Below, piece after piece: positions 25,745 to 33,503 of a stretch of DNA of 64,000 nucleotides. Location: positions 62,001 through 126,000 of the forward strand of contig NZ_FORI01000005.1 in NCBI RefSeq assembly GCF_900113965.1. Reading direction: 5' to 3'. The stretch comes from Treponema bryantii (lineage in GTDB: Bacteria > Spirochaetota > Spirochaetia > Treponematales > Treponemataceae). Within the stretch, counting starts at the first letter, position 1; each line of letters begins with the position of its first letter. The notes beneath the pieces were generated by a model, which did not search any database, had not been told where the DNA came from, and saw only the letters and a program-made list of their open reading frames with translations. A program made the position numbers and the translations under genes.

Positions 25745-26548
25745 TTAGGCTTCCGGCTTTTTTGCCAGATACATAACATAAGTGTCATTAAAGATTATCT
25801 TGTTACCGTGGTCTAATACAGCCTTGTGAAGGCCTTCAAAAAACTTTGTTTTGTATGGCTCGGCAATTACCATATGGTCGCAGTGGGTGCCGCTAAAGGC
25901 AACGTATTCGTCGGCAGTCATTTTGCGTTTGCCGTAAAAATCGCGTTCTTCAAAATCTACATAGCCGTAATTTGTGGCGTTCTGATAATGGAAGGAGCGG
26001 TGAGGATAGGGAGTCTCCGGCTTAAAGTATGCATCATAGACTTTCTGAATGTCATCGTGAAGGGCCGGATTTGTGCTTTTGTATTCAGATTTTGTGAGCA
26101 GCATTGCAAGGGTGCCGCCGGGTGCAAGAAGGTCGTAGGTTTTTGAAAAGGCGATTTCTTCCGGAATCCACTGGATTGTAGCGGCGGAATAGATGAGGTC
26201 GAACTTGCGGATGTCGCCGATGCTGTCAGCGTTGTTATTACTGCCTAACATGTCGCTGAAATCATGCGTGATAAAATCATCATTTACAATATGAAAGTTT
26301 GGGCGGTCGCCATATTTTTCTTTCATCTTTGCATAAAGATGTTCGCCAAGCTCGATTGCATTGTAGTAGCAGCCGGTGTTCAAAATCGGCTCGGTGGCCT
26401 GGCCGGTTCCTGGTCCTATTTCCAGCACTTTTTTACCCGGCCCGATTTTTGCATAAGCAATCAGGTTGTCAAAAAGCTCCTGACTGTAGCGTGGGCGAAA
26501 CTTGTCAAACTGCTCAGGGATTGTGTCAAAGATTTTTCTGAATTCCAT
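25745..26548 (-). CDS. SAM-dependent methyltransferase (class I)
   Basis: The 267-residue protein has motif I VLEIGPGTGQAT, an acidic strand-2 end (YNAIELGEHL), a motif II-like FDLIYSAATIQWI and LLAPGGTLAMLLT. This is a type-11/25-like small-molecule methyltransferase. No methyl acceptor can be assigned. It lies between two GNAT genes on one strand, 17 bases after the next upstream gene, so the three are probably one transcript. Confidence 0.82.
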   Translation of the reverse strand: MEFRKIFDTIPEQFDKFRPRYSQELFDNLIAYAKIGPGKKVLEIGPGTGQATEPILNTGCYYNAIELGEHLYAKMKEKYGDRPNFHIVNDDFITHDFSDMLGSNNNADSIGDIRKFDLIYSAATIQWIPEEIAFSKTYDLLAPGGTLAMLLTKSEYKSTNPALHDDIQKVYDAYFKPETPYPHRSFHYQNATNYGYVDFEERDFYGKRKMTADEYVAFSGTHCDHMVIAEPYKTKFFEGLHKAVLDHGNKIIFNDTYVMYLAKKPEA

Positions 26549-26565
26549 TTTTTAATTCTCCGTTT

Positions 26566-27126
26566 TTATTTATAAATCCAGTAGCCGTTAAAGGCGACAC
26601 CATCTTTTGCCACAAGCAGTTTATCTGTTTTTTCAAAACCAAAGGCTTGTGCGGCAACGGCTCTTTCAACTGCATAAATAGGAATCTTAGTAGCGACCTG
26701 ATTACAATCAAACATTTCAAAGGCGTGTGGAGTTATCAGTGACATGATTTCTTTCATTTCCTCTGCTTTTTCATAAGAACTGCCGACATCAAGTCGCAGA
26801 ATACCAGATTCATTAAAAGGGTCATCAGAAAGTCGTTTGAAAAGCTCTATTGTACCAATGGCTTTGCCTGTAGACTTTTCAATAATCGCCCAGCGGACAA
26901 ACCATTTTTCTTTATAAGAATAAAGCCAGAAATCAATAGCCTTATTCATAAGTTCTTTTGTGTGATAATAAAAATTATCGCCGTCGCAATTGTCACTGTT
27001 GAAAAAAGGGAGTGCATTTTTGTCGCTATAAACCTGCAGCAAATCATCAGCATCAGATTTTTCCACAAAGCGCAAAAGCCATTTTTCATTTTCAAAGGTC
27101 GGACATTTTTCGTAAACGTTTTTCAT
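26566..27126 (-). CDS. GNAT-family N-acetyltransferase (RimJ/RimL-like)
   Basis: The 186-residue protein resembles the RimJ/L branch: WLLRFVEKSDADDLLQVYSD, WAIIEKSTGKAIGTIELF, GILRLDVGSSYEKAEEMKE and AAQAFGFEKTDKL. The acceptor is unknown. There is no Shine-Dalgarno; TATAAT ends six bases before the ATG. It is first in a three-gene leftward group (GNAT, methyltransferase, GNAT). Confidence 0.78.
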   Translation of the reverse strand: MKNVYEKCPTFENEKWLLRFVEKSDADDLLQVYSDKNALPFFNSDNCDGDNFYYHTKELMNKAIDFWLYSYKEKWFVRWAIIEKSTGKAIGTIELFKRLSDDPFNESGILRLDVGSSYEKAEEMKEIMSLITPHAFEMFDCNQVATKIPIYAVERAVAAQAFGFEKTDKLLVAKDGVAFNGYWIYK

Positions 27127-27132
27127 GATTTT

Positions 27133-27138
27133 ATTATA
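27133..27138 (-). promoter_or_regulatory. -10 box abutting start codon (leaderless type)
   Basis: TATAAT on the minus strand, followed by AAAATC and the ATG at 27126. No ribosome binding site is present. Confidence 0.6.
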
Positions 27139-27149
27139 CTACATAAAAA

Positions 27150-27344
27150 GTGAGTTTGCGAGGTGTATTTGGGCGTTCCCGGGCACTCCACTTCGTTCCG
27201 TGTCCGGTCGCTACGTCCGCAGTTCCGCTTTCGCTTCAGCCTCCTCAAAAAGGGTAGTTTCGACAAGCTCAACCACCCTTTTTTGCGGTGGCCCGCTTCG
27301 CGGCTGCTCCCATCGCTAACGCAGTTTAAAAAAATTACAAATCT
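27150..27344. other. GC-rich mosaic element in AT-rich intergenic DNA
   Basis: This 195-bp block is far more GC-rich than its surroundings. It contains the hairpin CCGGGCAC, 13-nt loop, GTGTCCGG (near 27180-27210), a dispersed palindrome copy at 27247-27284, and CCGCTTCGCGG-like short palindromes near 27295. No protein is convincing in any frame. It looks like an inserted repeat composite. The sharp compositional border at about 27325 precedes the palindromic array. Confidence 0.5.
27247..27284. repeat. Dispersed palindrome copy 4
   Basis: AAAAAGGGTAGTT and AACCACCCTTTTTT flank TCGACAAGCTC. The A and T tracts make this copy look like a bidirectional terminator. Confidence 0.8.
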
Positions 27345-27637
27345 ACCTACAAAATTAACAGTTTCTACATTTTTGTAGGTACTTTTTCAAAATCACAAAA
27401 CTAGGTGTACCTACAAAAATAACAATAATCCACATTTTGTAGGTTGCAACCTAAGCTATGTAACAATAGAAGTACCTACAAAACATAATGTTTCCTCGAT
27501 TTTGTAGGTAGTCACTAGTTTCCAGAATAAAATACCAACCTACAAAATGTGCATTTTAGTACTTTTTGTAGGTATTTTTGGCAAAAACATAATTACAGGG
27601 TACCTACAAAATAGCCAGTTTTAAATATTTTGTAGGT
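27345..27637. repeat. Array of five 36-nt inverted-repeat units with variable loops and spacers
   Basis: Units at 27345-27380, 27409-27444, 27474-27509, 27538-27573 and 27602-27637. Each is ACCTACAAAA, 16 variable bases, TTTTGTAGGT; the 10-bp arms are perfect in all five. The segments between units are 28, 29, 28 and 28 bases and share no sequence. The period is 64-65 bp. Loops and spacers look unrelated to each other. The array fills the space before the promoter of the NUDIX gene at 27684. It is not a standard CRISPR, because the middle of each 36-nt unit is not conserved. Function unknown. Confidence 0.9.
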
Positions 27638-27671
27638 CACCCCTTCTATATACAAACAATTTCAAATTCTT

Positions 27672-27677
27672 TATCCT
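27672..27677 (+). promoter_or_regulatory. -10-like box abutting NUDIX start
   Basis: TATCCT followed by AAAATT and ATG 27684; no Shine-Dalgarno sequence. Confidence 0.45.
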
Positions 27678-27683
27678 AAAATT

Positions 27684-28160
27684 ATGGAAGAAAACCCAAA
27701 TTACAAAAATCGAAGCGTCGCAATTGTAATCCGCGACGGAAAAATCTTAATGGAAAGGCTCTGCTACAAAGACGCCAATAATGGCAAGGAGTTCTTTTCG
27801 GTGCCAGGCGGTGGCATAGAAGAAGGTGAGCCTCCCGAACAGACAGTTCTTCGTGAACTTAAAGAAGAATGCGGGCTCGACGGTACAATTGTAAAACCTC
27901 TCGCCGTAATCTATTCTCACGGAAGAAAAGAATATTCATTTGAAGTTGCAGTTCCAGATGACCAGCAGGCAATTACAGGCTACGATCCCGAAGAGGCCGG
28001 CTCTGACAATCCTCCTCTCAGAGAAGTTGTCTGGAAGAGCCTGGACGAAATTAACGAAAAAGACCGGGCCTTCCTTTTTTCCTATGGGCTCATTCAGGTT
28101 CAGGATTTTTACCGGACAATTGTCGGCTGGGGTGATGAAATCTCTTATCCGGGAAAGTAG
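27684..28160 (+). CDS. NUDIX hydrolase
   Basis: The 158-residue protein has a canonical Nudix box, GGGIEEGEPPEQTVLRELKEECGL, preceded by VAIVIRDGKILMERL. Short size and VIRDGKILM opening fit the MutT/ADP-ribose-type small Nudix enzymes, but the substrate is not fixed by the motifs. It lies immediately downstream of the palindromic array at 27345-27637; whether the array regulates it is unknown. Confidence 0.86.
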   Translation: MEENPNYKNRSVAIVIRDGKILMERLCYKDANNGKEFFSVPGGGIEEGEPPEQTVLRELKEECGLDGTIVKPLAVIYSHGRKEYSFEVAVPDDQQAITGYDPEEAGSDNPPLREVVWKSLDEINEKDRAFLFSYGLIQVQDFYRTIVGWGDEISYPGK

Positions 28161-28250
28161 GAATGCTACGTAGATGCTGGCGATGGTGCAAGTGATAGAC
28201 AAAAGTTTCTGCTTTGCAAAAAAAGTCGAGAAAAGCATTTCAATCAGGCA

Positions 28251-28256
28251 TATAAT
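28251..28256 (+). promoter_or_regulatory. -10 box abutting start codon (leaderless type)
   Basis: TATAAT, six bases, ATG 28263; no Shine-Dalgarno sequence. Confidence 0.6.
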
Positions 28257-28262
28257 AAAAAT

Positions 28263-29426
28263 ATGTTCAGTGAAAAAGAAGAAAAAGTTTATGAGCTTCA
28301 GAAGTTTATTCTGTCTCATCTTTATGAAAAATTAACTCTGGAAAATCTTGCAGCCCAGGTGGGCTTGTCTGAATGGCAGTGTTACAGAAGTTTTAAGGAA
28401 GCAGCCGGAATAAGCATTGCAGATTATATCCGTCGGGCAAGACTTTCAGAAGCGGCAAGAAAACTTAGGGAAGAAAAAAAGAAAGTTCTTGATGTGGCTC
28501 TTGAAGCGGGCTATGACAGTACAGATGGATTTCAGAGGGCATTCTTTTCAGAGTTTGGATGTAATCCTGCGGAATATGAAAAATCAGATATTTCAATACT
28601 GAGCTATGTTCCTTATGACATTAAGTACCGCAGCAAGGATTTATACAAAGCAGAAAGCGGCAGACTGGATAAGATTCAGGTTGATAACGGCAAGGTCTTT
28701 GATTTTGGAAAAACTGCTGAATACTACGGCCGCTTCAGAGATATTTATCCGCAATCACTTTTTGATAAATTGTATTCTCTTGGAATTGGAAAAGCCGGAA
28801 CAAAATGGCTGGACCTTGGAACAGGCACAGGCGTCTTTCCAAGAAATCTCTATCAATATGGAGCTGATATAACTGCAACAGATATTTCGGAAGAGCAGCT
28901 TGAAATTGCAAGAAATCTTTCGTTAGGAATAGATAATATTCATTATGAAAAAGTGGCTGCAGAAGAACTTAATTATCCTGAGCATTCTTTTGATGCAATT
29001 ACAGCCTGCCAGTGCTTCTGGTATTTTAATCCCGAGCTTATAGTTCCAAAAATAAAATCACTCATTAAAAAGGGGGGCATCTTCTTAAAGCTTTATATTT
29101 CATACTTGAAAGAAGAGCCTGTAACTCAGGACAGCAACGCACTAATCAAAAAAATCAATCCATCCTGGCATGGGGCAGCGAGTGCACTTGAAGATTTACG
29201 CCGCCACTATTTTGAAAATCCTCAGCTAGAAACTTTCATTACAGAAATCCCATTTACCCGCGAAAGCTGGCATGGACGAATGCTTGCAAGCCGCGGAGTG
29301 ATGGCCAGTATGAATGAAGAAGAGCTGCTTCAGTTTGATAAAGAACATCGTGCTATGCTTGATGAAAAATACCCGGAAAAGTTCAGCATAAAGCATAAAA
29401 TCTTTTTGACCTGGTATAGATTTTGA
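28263..29426 (+). CDS. AraC-type HTH fused to SAM-dependent methyltransferase
   Basis: Residues 1-105 are a two-HTH AraC domain (TLENLAAQVGLSEWQCYRSF and VLDVALEAGYDSTDGFQRAFF, ending CNPAEY). Residues about 140-387 are a class-I methyltransferase with motif I WLDLGTGTGVFPRN, ITATDISEEQLEIARN and FDAITACQCFWYF. It is not Ada: the Cys methyl-acceptor domains are absent. A regulator whose output depends on a methylation substrate is a reasonable inference. No gene partner is evident; it sits with other methyltransferase and GNAT genes. Confidence 0.82.
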   Translation: MFSEKEEKVYELQKFILSHLYEKLTLENLAAQVGLSEWQCYRSFKEAAGISIADYIRRARLSEAARKLREEKKKVLDVALEAGYDSTDGFQRAFFSEFGCNPAEYEKSDISILSYVPYDIKYRSKDLYKAESGRLDKIQVDNGKVFDFGKTAEYYGRFRDIYPQSLFDKLYSLGIGKAGTKWLDLGTGTGVFPRNLYQYGADITATDISEEQLEIARNLSLGIDNIHYEKVAAEELNYPEHSFDAITACQCFWYFNPELIVPKIKSLIKKGGIFLKLYISYLKEEPVTQDSNALIKKINPSWHGAASALEDLRRHYFENPQLETFITEIPFTRESWHGRMLASRGVMASMNEEELLQFDKEHRAMLDEKYPEKFSIKHKIFLTWYRF

Positions 29427-29445
29427 TGTTGATAATTATGAAGAA

Positions 29446-29482
29446 ATAAAAAACAGCAGAGCCTTTCGACTCTGCTGTTAGG
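29446..29482 (-). terminator. Intrinsic terminator after serA
   Basis: On the minus strand AACAGCAGA, a 10-nt loop, TCTGCTGTT and then TTTTTATTTC. It ends the rex-serC-serA transcript. Confidence 0.88.
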
Positions 29483-29515
29483 GTTTATATGACTTAATAT
29501 TTTTAATTCACTGAA

Positions 29516-30697
29516 TTAGCCGAAAATAGGGCGAACTCTGTTTACAGTATCACAAGCTGCGAGCTTTGCGATGATGTCGTCGGTTACAACGCCGTCTACG
29601 TCGATGATGTTGTAGGCTACATCGCCGCGAGCCTGGTTGATGAAGGAACTGATGTTGAGCTTTGCTTCACCAAGAATTGTTGTGAACTTAGAGATTGTAT
29701 CAGGAATGTTTTTGTGGCTGATGCAAAGACGAGTTCCACCGGCTGGGATAGGGTTGTCTGTAACAGTTTTTGGGAAGTTTACAGAGTTTACGATATTTCC
29801 GTGCTCGAGGAAGTCCTTGAGCTGAGCTGATGCCATAATTGCACAGTTGTCTTCTGCTTCCGGAGTTGATGCTCCAAGGTGAGGCATACAAACTACCTTT
29901 GGATGATTCAAAAGCTCTTCTGCAGCAAAGTCTGTGATGAGGCATGAAACCTTTCCGCTGTCCAAGGCAGCAAGAATGTCTGCATTGTTTACAAGACCAC
30001 CGCGGGCAATGTTGATAATGCGAACTCCGTCCTTCATGTTCTTGATAGAAGCAGCGTTAATCATTCCCTTTGTGTCGTTTGTCTGTGGAACGTGGATTGT
30101 GATGTAATCACACTTTGCATAAAGTGAATCCAAAGTCTCAGCAATCTTTACTTTCTTATCAAGCTTAAGAGCAGCGTTTACAGAAAGGAATGGGTCGTAG
30201 CCCCAAACGTCCATACCAAAGTGGAGGGCGAGGTTAGCAACCATAGCACCGATTGCACCAAGACCGATTACACCAAGAGTTTTTCCCATCAATTCTGGAC
30301 CAACAAACTGGCTCTTTCCTTTTTCTGCGAGGGCAGGGATTTCGTCTCCCTTTCCTGCAAGGCCGTTTGCCCATTTGTTTGCTTCGATTACAGGACGGCT
30401 GGAAAGCAAAAGTGCGAGGAGAACAAGCTCCTTTACAGCGTTTGCATTAGCACCAGGAGTGTTGAATACAACAACGCCCTTTTCTGTGAGCTCTGGGATT
30501 GGAATATTGTTAGTTCCGGCACCGGCACGTGCAACAGCCTTTACATTGTCAGAAAGCTGCATGTCGTGCATTTCTGCAGAACGTACAAGAATAGCATCCG
30601 GATTATTGATTTCAGATGCGATTTCGTAATTATCACGGTCAAGCTGGTTGAGACCAATGCTTGCGATTTTATTTAATGTCTGAATCTTGAAACTCAT
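29516..30697 (-). CDS. serA: D-3-phosphoglycerate dehydrogenase
   Basis: The 393-residue protein is a D-2-hydroxyacid dehydrogenase: NAD-binding GVIGLGAIGAMVANLALHFGMDVWGYDP, RIINIARGGLVNN with the substrate Arg, and MPHLGASTPEAEDN with the catalytic His. A C-terminal ACT-like domain (LNISSFINQARGDVAYNIIDVD) may allow serine feedback. It makes 3-phosphohydroxypyruvate, the first step of serine synthesis, and its ATG overlaps the serC stop (TAATG), so the two steps are translationally coupled. Confidence 0.93.
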   Translation of the reverse strand: MSFKIQTLNKIASIGLNQLDRDNYEIASEINNPDAILVRSAEMHDMQLSDNVKAVARAGAGTNNIPIPELTEKGVVVFNTPGANANAVKELVLLALLLSSRPVIEANKWANGLAGKGDEIPALAEKGKSQFVGPELMGKTLGVIGLGAIGAMVANLALHFGMDVWGYDPFLSVNAALKLDKKVKIAETLDSLYAKCDYITIHVPQTNDTKGMINAASIKNMKDGVRIINIARGGLVNNADILAALDSGKVSCLITDFAAEELLNHPKVVCMPHLGASTPEAEDNCAIMASAQLKDFLEHGNIVNSVNFPKTVTDNPIPAGGTRLCISHKNIPDTISKFTTILGEAKLNISSFINQARGDVAYNIIDVDGVVTDDIIAKLAACDTVNRVRPIFG

Positions 30698-31830
30698 TAT
30701 GCATTCTCCTTAGCGAACTTCTTCATGAACTCTACGAGAGCCTTAACTCCGTCGAGAGTCATAGCATTGTAGATTGATGCGCGCATACCACCAACAAGTC
30801 TGTGGCCCTTGAGGTTTACGAGACCAGCAGCAGCTGCTTCTTTTACAAACTTGTCGTTGATTTCCTTTTCTTTTGCTACTGAAGCATCGTCTGTTGCTCC
30901 TGTAGAGTATTTTGTAAGGAATGGAACGTTCATCAAAGAGCGGCTTCCGATTTCTGTAGTTGCGTGATAGAAGTTTCCTTCGTTGTTGTCCAGGTAGTTG
31001 TAAAGGTAATCAGCCTTTTCCTTGTTGCGCTTGAGCATTCCTTCTGCTCCGCCGTTAGCTTCGATCCAGTGAAGAACCTTTCCAAGCACGTAGATAGTGT
31101 AGCATGGAGGAGTATTGTACATAGAATCGTTGTCTGCGTGTGTCTTGTAAGCGAGCATAGTTGGTGTGCCGGCACGGCAAGCTTCAGGCTCACAAATCAA
31201 ATCTTCGCGGATGATTACGAGAGTAACACCTGCAGGAGCCAGGTTCTTTTGAGCACCAGCGAACAAGAGACCAAACTTGCTTACATCAAGTGGCTCACTC
31301 AAAACGCAAGAAGAAATATCAGCTACGAGAGGAATCTTTCCTGTATCAGGAATGTACTCGTAGTGTGTTCCCATGATTGTGTTGTTGAAGCAGATGTAAG
31401 CGTAATCATAATCGCCCTCAATCTTTTCAACTTTTGGAATATATGAATAGTTCTTGTCTTTAGAAGAAGCGATGATATCAACTTCTACGCCAAGCTTTTT
31501 AGCTTCTGCAGCAGCCTTCTTTGCCCAAACACCAGTTTCGATGTAAGCAGCCTTTCCAGTGTGGATACCAAGGTTTTCAGCAACCATTGCAAACTGAGTA
31601 GAACCACCACCCTGAACAAAAAGAACCTTGTAGTTGTCTGGCACGTTCATCAACTTGCGAACCATAGCTTCAGCATCCTGAATGATTGGCTCATAAGCCT
31701 TAGAGCGGTGACTCATTTCCATTACCGACTGACCAGTTCCATTATAATCCATCATCTCTGCAGCACATGCCTGCAAAACTTCTTCCGGCAGGCAGCTAGG
31801 TCCCGCACTAAAATTGTACACTCTTGCCAT
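30697..31830 (-). CDS. serC: Phosphoserine aminotransferase
   Basis: The 377-residue class-V aminotransferase starts MARVYNFSAGPSCLPEEVL and has VQGGGSTQFAMV, VADISSCVLSEPLDV and the PLP lysine in FGLLFAGAQKNLAPAGVTLV. It converts phosphohydroxypyruvate from SerA to phosphoserine. AGGAG lies eight bases upstream. It is 24 bases downstream of rex and overlaps serA, making a rex-serC-serA operon. Confidence 0.95.
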   Translation of the reverse strand: MARVYNFSAGPSCLPEEVLQACAAEMMDYNGTGQSVMEMSHRSKAYEPIIQDAEAMVRKLMNVPDNYKVLFVQGGGSTQFAMVAENLGIHTGKAAYIETGVWAKKAAAEAKKLGVEVDIIASSKDKNYSYIPKVEKIEGDYDYAYICFNNTIMGTHYEYIPDTGKIPLVADISSCVLSEPLDVSKFGLLFAGAQKNLAPAGVTLVIIREDLICEPEACRAGTPTMLAYKTHADNDSMYNTPPCYTIYVLGKVLHWIEANGGAEGMLKRNKEKADYLYNYLDNNEGNFYHATTEIGSRSLMNVPFLTKYSTGATDDASVAKEKEINDKFVKEAAAAGLVNLKGHRLVGGMRASIYNAMTLDGVKALVEFMKKFAKENA

Positions 31831-31854
31831 ACAACGACTCCTTTGTCTTTTGTT

Positions 31855-32496
31855 TTAAGTTATCATTTTCAGGGCATTAAGCACTGATAAATTTTCTATT
31901 TTTATGCCTTCAGGTACACTCAGTACCATTCGGGTCATATTTACAATTCCTTTTATCCCGGCTTTTACAAGCCTGTCGCACATTGACTGTGCATCCTTGT
32001 CTGCAACTGCCAGAATCGCTAAGGTGATTTTTTCCTGTTTAATCACCCAGTTCATATCGCTAGCCGGGTAGAGCGGAAACGTTGAACGAAGGATTTCAAC
32101 CCGGTTCACGTTTGAATCAAACCCCGCTTTAATCACAAAATGACTTCCATCAAAAAGGCTGTTATCCAGAAGTGCTGCACCAAGTCGTCCAAGACCTGCA
32201 ATGCACACATTTTGTGTTTCGCTTTTGTTTATGGACTGAACAGCAGCAAGAAGGTCTGCGGTGTTGTAACCGTTCTTCCAGCCCCGGAAATCACCGTGTT
32301 CCGCGGTGGTTTCGACAGGCTCAACCACCGTACTCTTAATCAGCCATAAATCATGCCGAACAAGAGAATCTTTCCAGCCGGTCAATTCACAAATCTTAGC
32401 GGAAGTAATTTTTTCTCCGCTCCAGGATTTCAAAAGTTCTTCCAGCTGAACAAGCCTTTTTCTTGTTGCATTCGGCAAGTCATTTATTGATTGCAT
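31855..32496 (-). CDS. rex: Redox-sensing transcriptional repressor Rex, with in-frame palindrome insertion
   Basis: Rex senses the NADH/NAD+ ratio. The 213-residue protein has the N-terminal winged helix (ITSAKICELTGWKDSLVRHDL) and the C-terminal Rossmann domain (VCIAGLGRLGAALL, AGFDSN, AILAVADKDAQSMCDRLVKAGIKGIVNM). In Rex the Asp-Leu of the HTH runs directly into a FGxxGxxGxGY linker; here residues 55-68 (including TVVEPVETT, encoded by the palindrome at 32304-32330) are inserted before FRGWKNGYN. The frame is intact. A Rex-like operator lies upstream at 32592-32609, and serC-serA follow in the same transcript. Confidence 0.85.
   Translation of the reverse strand: MQSINDLPNATRKRLVQLEELLKSWSGEKITSAKICELTGWKDSLVRHDLWLIKSTVVEPVETTAEHGDFRGWKNGYNTADLLAAVQSINKSETQNVCIAGLGRLGAALLDNSLFDGSHFVIKAGFDSNVNRVEILRSTFPLYPASDMNWVIKQEKITLAILAVADKDAQSMCDRLVKAGIKGIVNMTRMVLSVPEGIKIENLSVLNALKMIT
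32304..32330. repeat. Dispersed palindrome copy 5, inside rex
   Basis: CGGTGGTT, TCGACAGGCTC, AACCACCG: 27 bases, a multiple of three, read in frame as VVEPVETT in the HTH-Rossmann linker of rex. Confidence 0.88.
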
Positions 32497-32559
32497 TATA
32501 GATATCCTCTTTGATAGTGGGAATTAAATTTAGAACAAAAGATGAAGAATTTGAGATGA

Positions 32560-32588
32560 ATTTTAGCAGAATTTGCTGAATTTTGCAA
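32560..32588 (-). promoter_or_regulatory. Promoter of rex-serC-serA
   Basis: On the minus strand TTGCAA (32588-32583), 17 bp, TAAAAT (32565-32560) with TG one base upstream of the -10. GAGGA precedes the rex ATG. Confidence 0.65.
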
Positions 32589-32591
32589 ATA

Positions 32592-32609
32592 TTGTTAAAA
32601 ATATAACAG
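32592..32609. promoter_or_regulatory. Candidate Rex operator
   Basis: TTGTTAAAAATATAACAG closely matches the Rex consensus of Firmicutes and Thermotogales (TTGTTAA-N4-TTAACAA, known from the family), with two mismatches in the right half. It lies directly upstream of the -35 box of rex, as expected for autoregulation. Confidence 0.55.
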
Positions 32610-32616
32610 TAAATAA

Positions 32617-32641
32617 GGTGGTTTCGACAGGCTCAACCACC
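32617..32641. repeat. Dispersed palindrome copy 6
   Basis: GGTGGTT, TCGACAGGCTC, AACCACC in the rex upstream region, between the Rex-like operator and the terminator of the next gene. Confidence 0.85.
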
Positions 32642-32653
32642 GTGGTGTATTAG

Positions 32654-32704
32654 TTAAAAAAAAGAGGATCCGGAAAAACTATAAAAACCGGATCCTCAAA
32701 AAAA
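32654..32704 (-). terminator. Intrinsic terminator after lytic transglycosylase gene
   Basis: GAGGATCCGG pairs with CCGGATCCTC around a 14-nt A-rich loop; A/T tracts on both sides. On the minus strand it ends in CTTTTTTTTAAC. Confidence 0.9.
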
Positions 32705-32720
32705 TTAGGAGGCAAATTAA

Positions 32721-33503
32721 TTAGTGTGCGTAAGCAACTGCGATTCCAGGAGAGAGCTGAGTCTCAAAGTAAGACGCAACCTGTTCCTCAAACAGTTGAT
32801 CAAGCATCTTCTGGTATGACATGATTTTGCCAATGTAGTTCAAAGTAGACTGTGGAGTCTTGTTTGAACGAACACGGCCAGTTCCTGCGTTGTACATTGC
32901 AAGGGCAGAAACTTCGTTTCCGGCTGTGTTCAGGCAAAACTTAAGGTGCGCCATACCATATTTTGAACTTACGAACGGATCAAAGAAATCTAACTCAGAA
33001 AGCTCGGGAAAGGAGTTGCTGTTCAACTGGAAGAGCCCCCGGTCAATCGTTGTGTTCGCGTTTCTGTTAGTCGCGTTCGAGTTATAATTGCTTTCTGTGT
33101 GCGCAAGTGAAAACGCTAAAGAAAGCGGAATGTCATTTTTCTCAGCTTCTGTAAGAATGGCCTGAGTTACCTCTCTGCTTCCAGTAATCTGGAAGTAGAA
33201 CCACTCTACTGCTGTGCGTGATAACGGCTGGCGATATAATGTAAGTCCGTTATCGTAATCGTCTGTAAGACGGTTCAAAGAAACTTCGGTAAAATAATCC
33301 TGAAAAGCTGCTGAAAGTTCTTCTTCGGTTTCTTCTGATAAATCAATTATAGTCAAAGGTTCAGATATTACAGGCTGAACCGGTTCCGGTGCATTAGGCA
33401 GCAAAAAATAAACTAAAACGGCTGCAGAAGCTAAGATAATGCACAAAAATGCTGTGAGGAACCATGTACCTGCGAGTCTGTTCTGATTCTCTTTAGACTG
33501 CAT
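32721..33503 (-). CDS. Membrane-anchored lytic transglycosylase (SLT family)
   Basis: The start at 33503 has GAGGGA upstream. The 260-residue protein has one N-terminal membrane helix (WFLTAFLCIILASAAVLVYF), a Pro/Glu-rich linker and a C-terminal SLT domain: SLALAFSLAHTESNYN contains the catalytic Glu137, then DRGLFQLN and ALAMYNAGTGRV. Such enzymes cleave the MurNAc-GlcNAc bond in the periplasm with 1,6-anhydro products. The insert of Asn-rich sequence after the catalytic Glu (NATNRNANTT) is family-typical. It has its own terminator. Confidence 0.85.
   Translation of the reverse strand: MQSKENQNRLAGTWFLTAFLCIILASAAVLVYFLLPNAPEPVQPVISEPLTIIDLSEETEEELSAAFQDYFTEVSLNRLTDDYDNGLTLYRQPLSRTAVEWFYFQITGSREVTQAILTEAEKNDIPLSLAFSLAHTESNYNSNATNRNANTTIDRGLFQLNSNSFPELSELDFFDPFVSSKYGMAHLKFCLNTAGNEVSALAMYNAGTGRVRSNKTPQSTLNYIGKIMSYQKMLDQLFEEQVASYFETQLSPGIAVAYAH

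Noticed and set aside
27345-27637. Standard CRISPR array
   Set aside because: Unit and spacer lengths fit, but only the 10-nt arms of each 36-nt unit are conserved; real CRISPR repeats are conserved along their whole length, and no cas gene is present.
27345-27637. TIGR array or integron attC series
   Set aside because: The alternating 16- and 28-nt segments do not match the short paired spacers I know for TIGR arrays, no Tas-like gene is visible, and the arms lack the GTTRRRY/RYYYAAC cores of attC.
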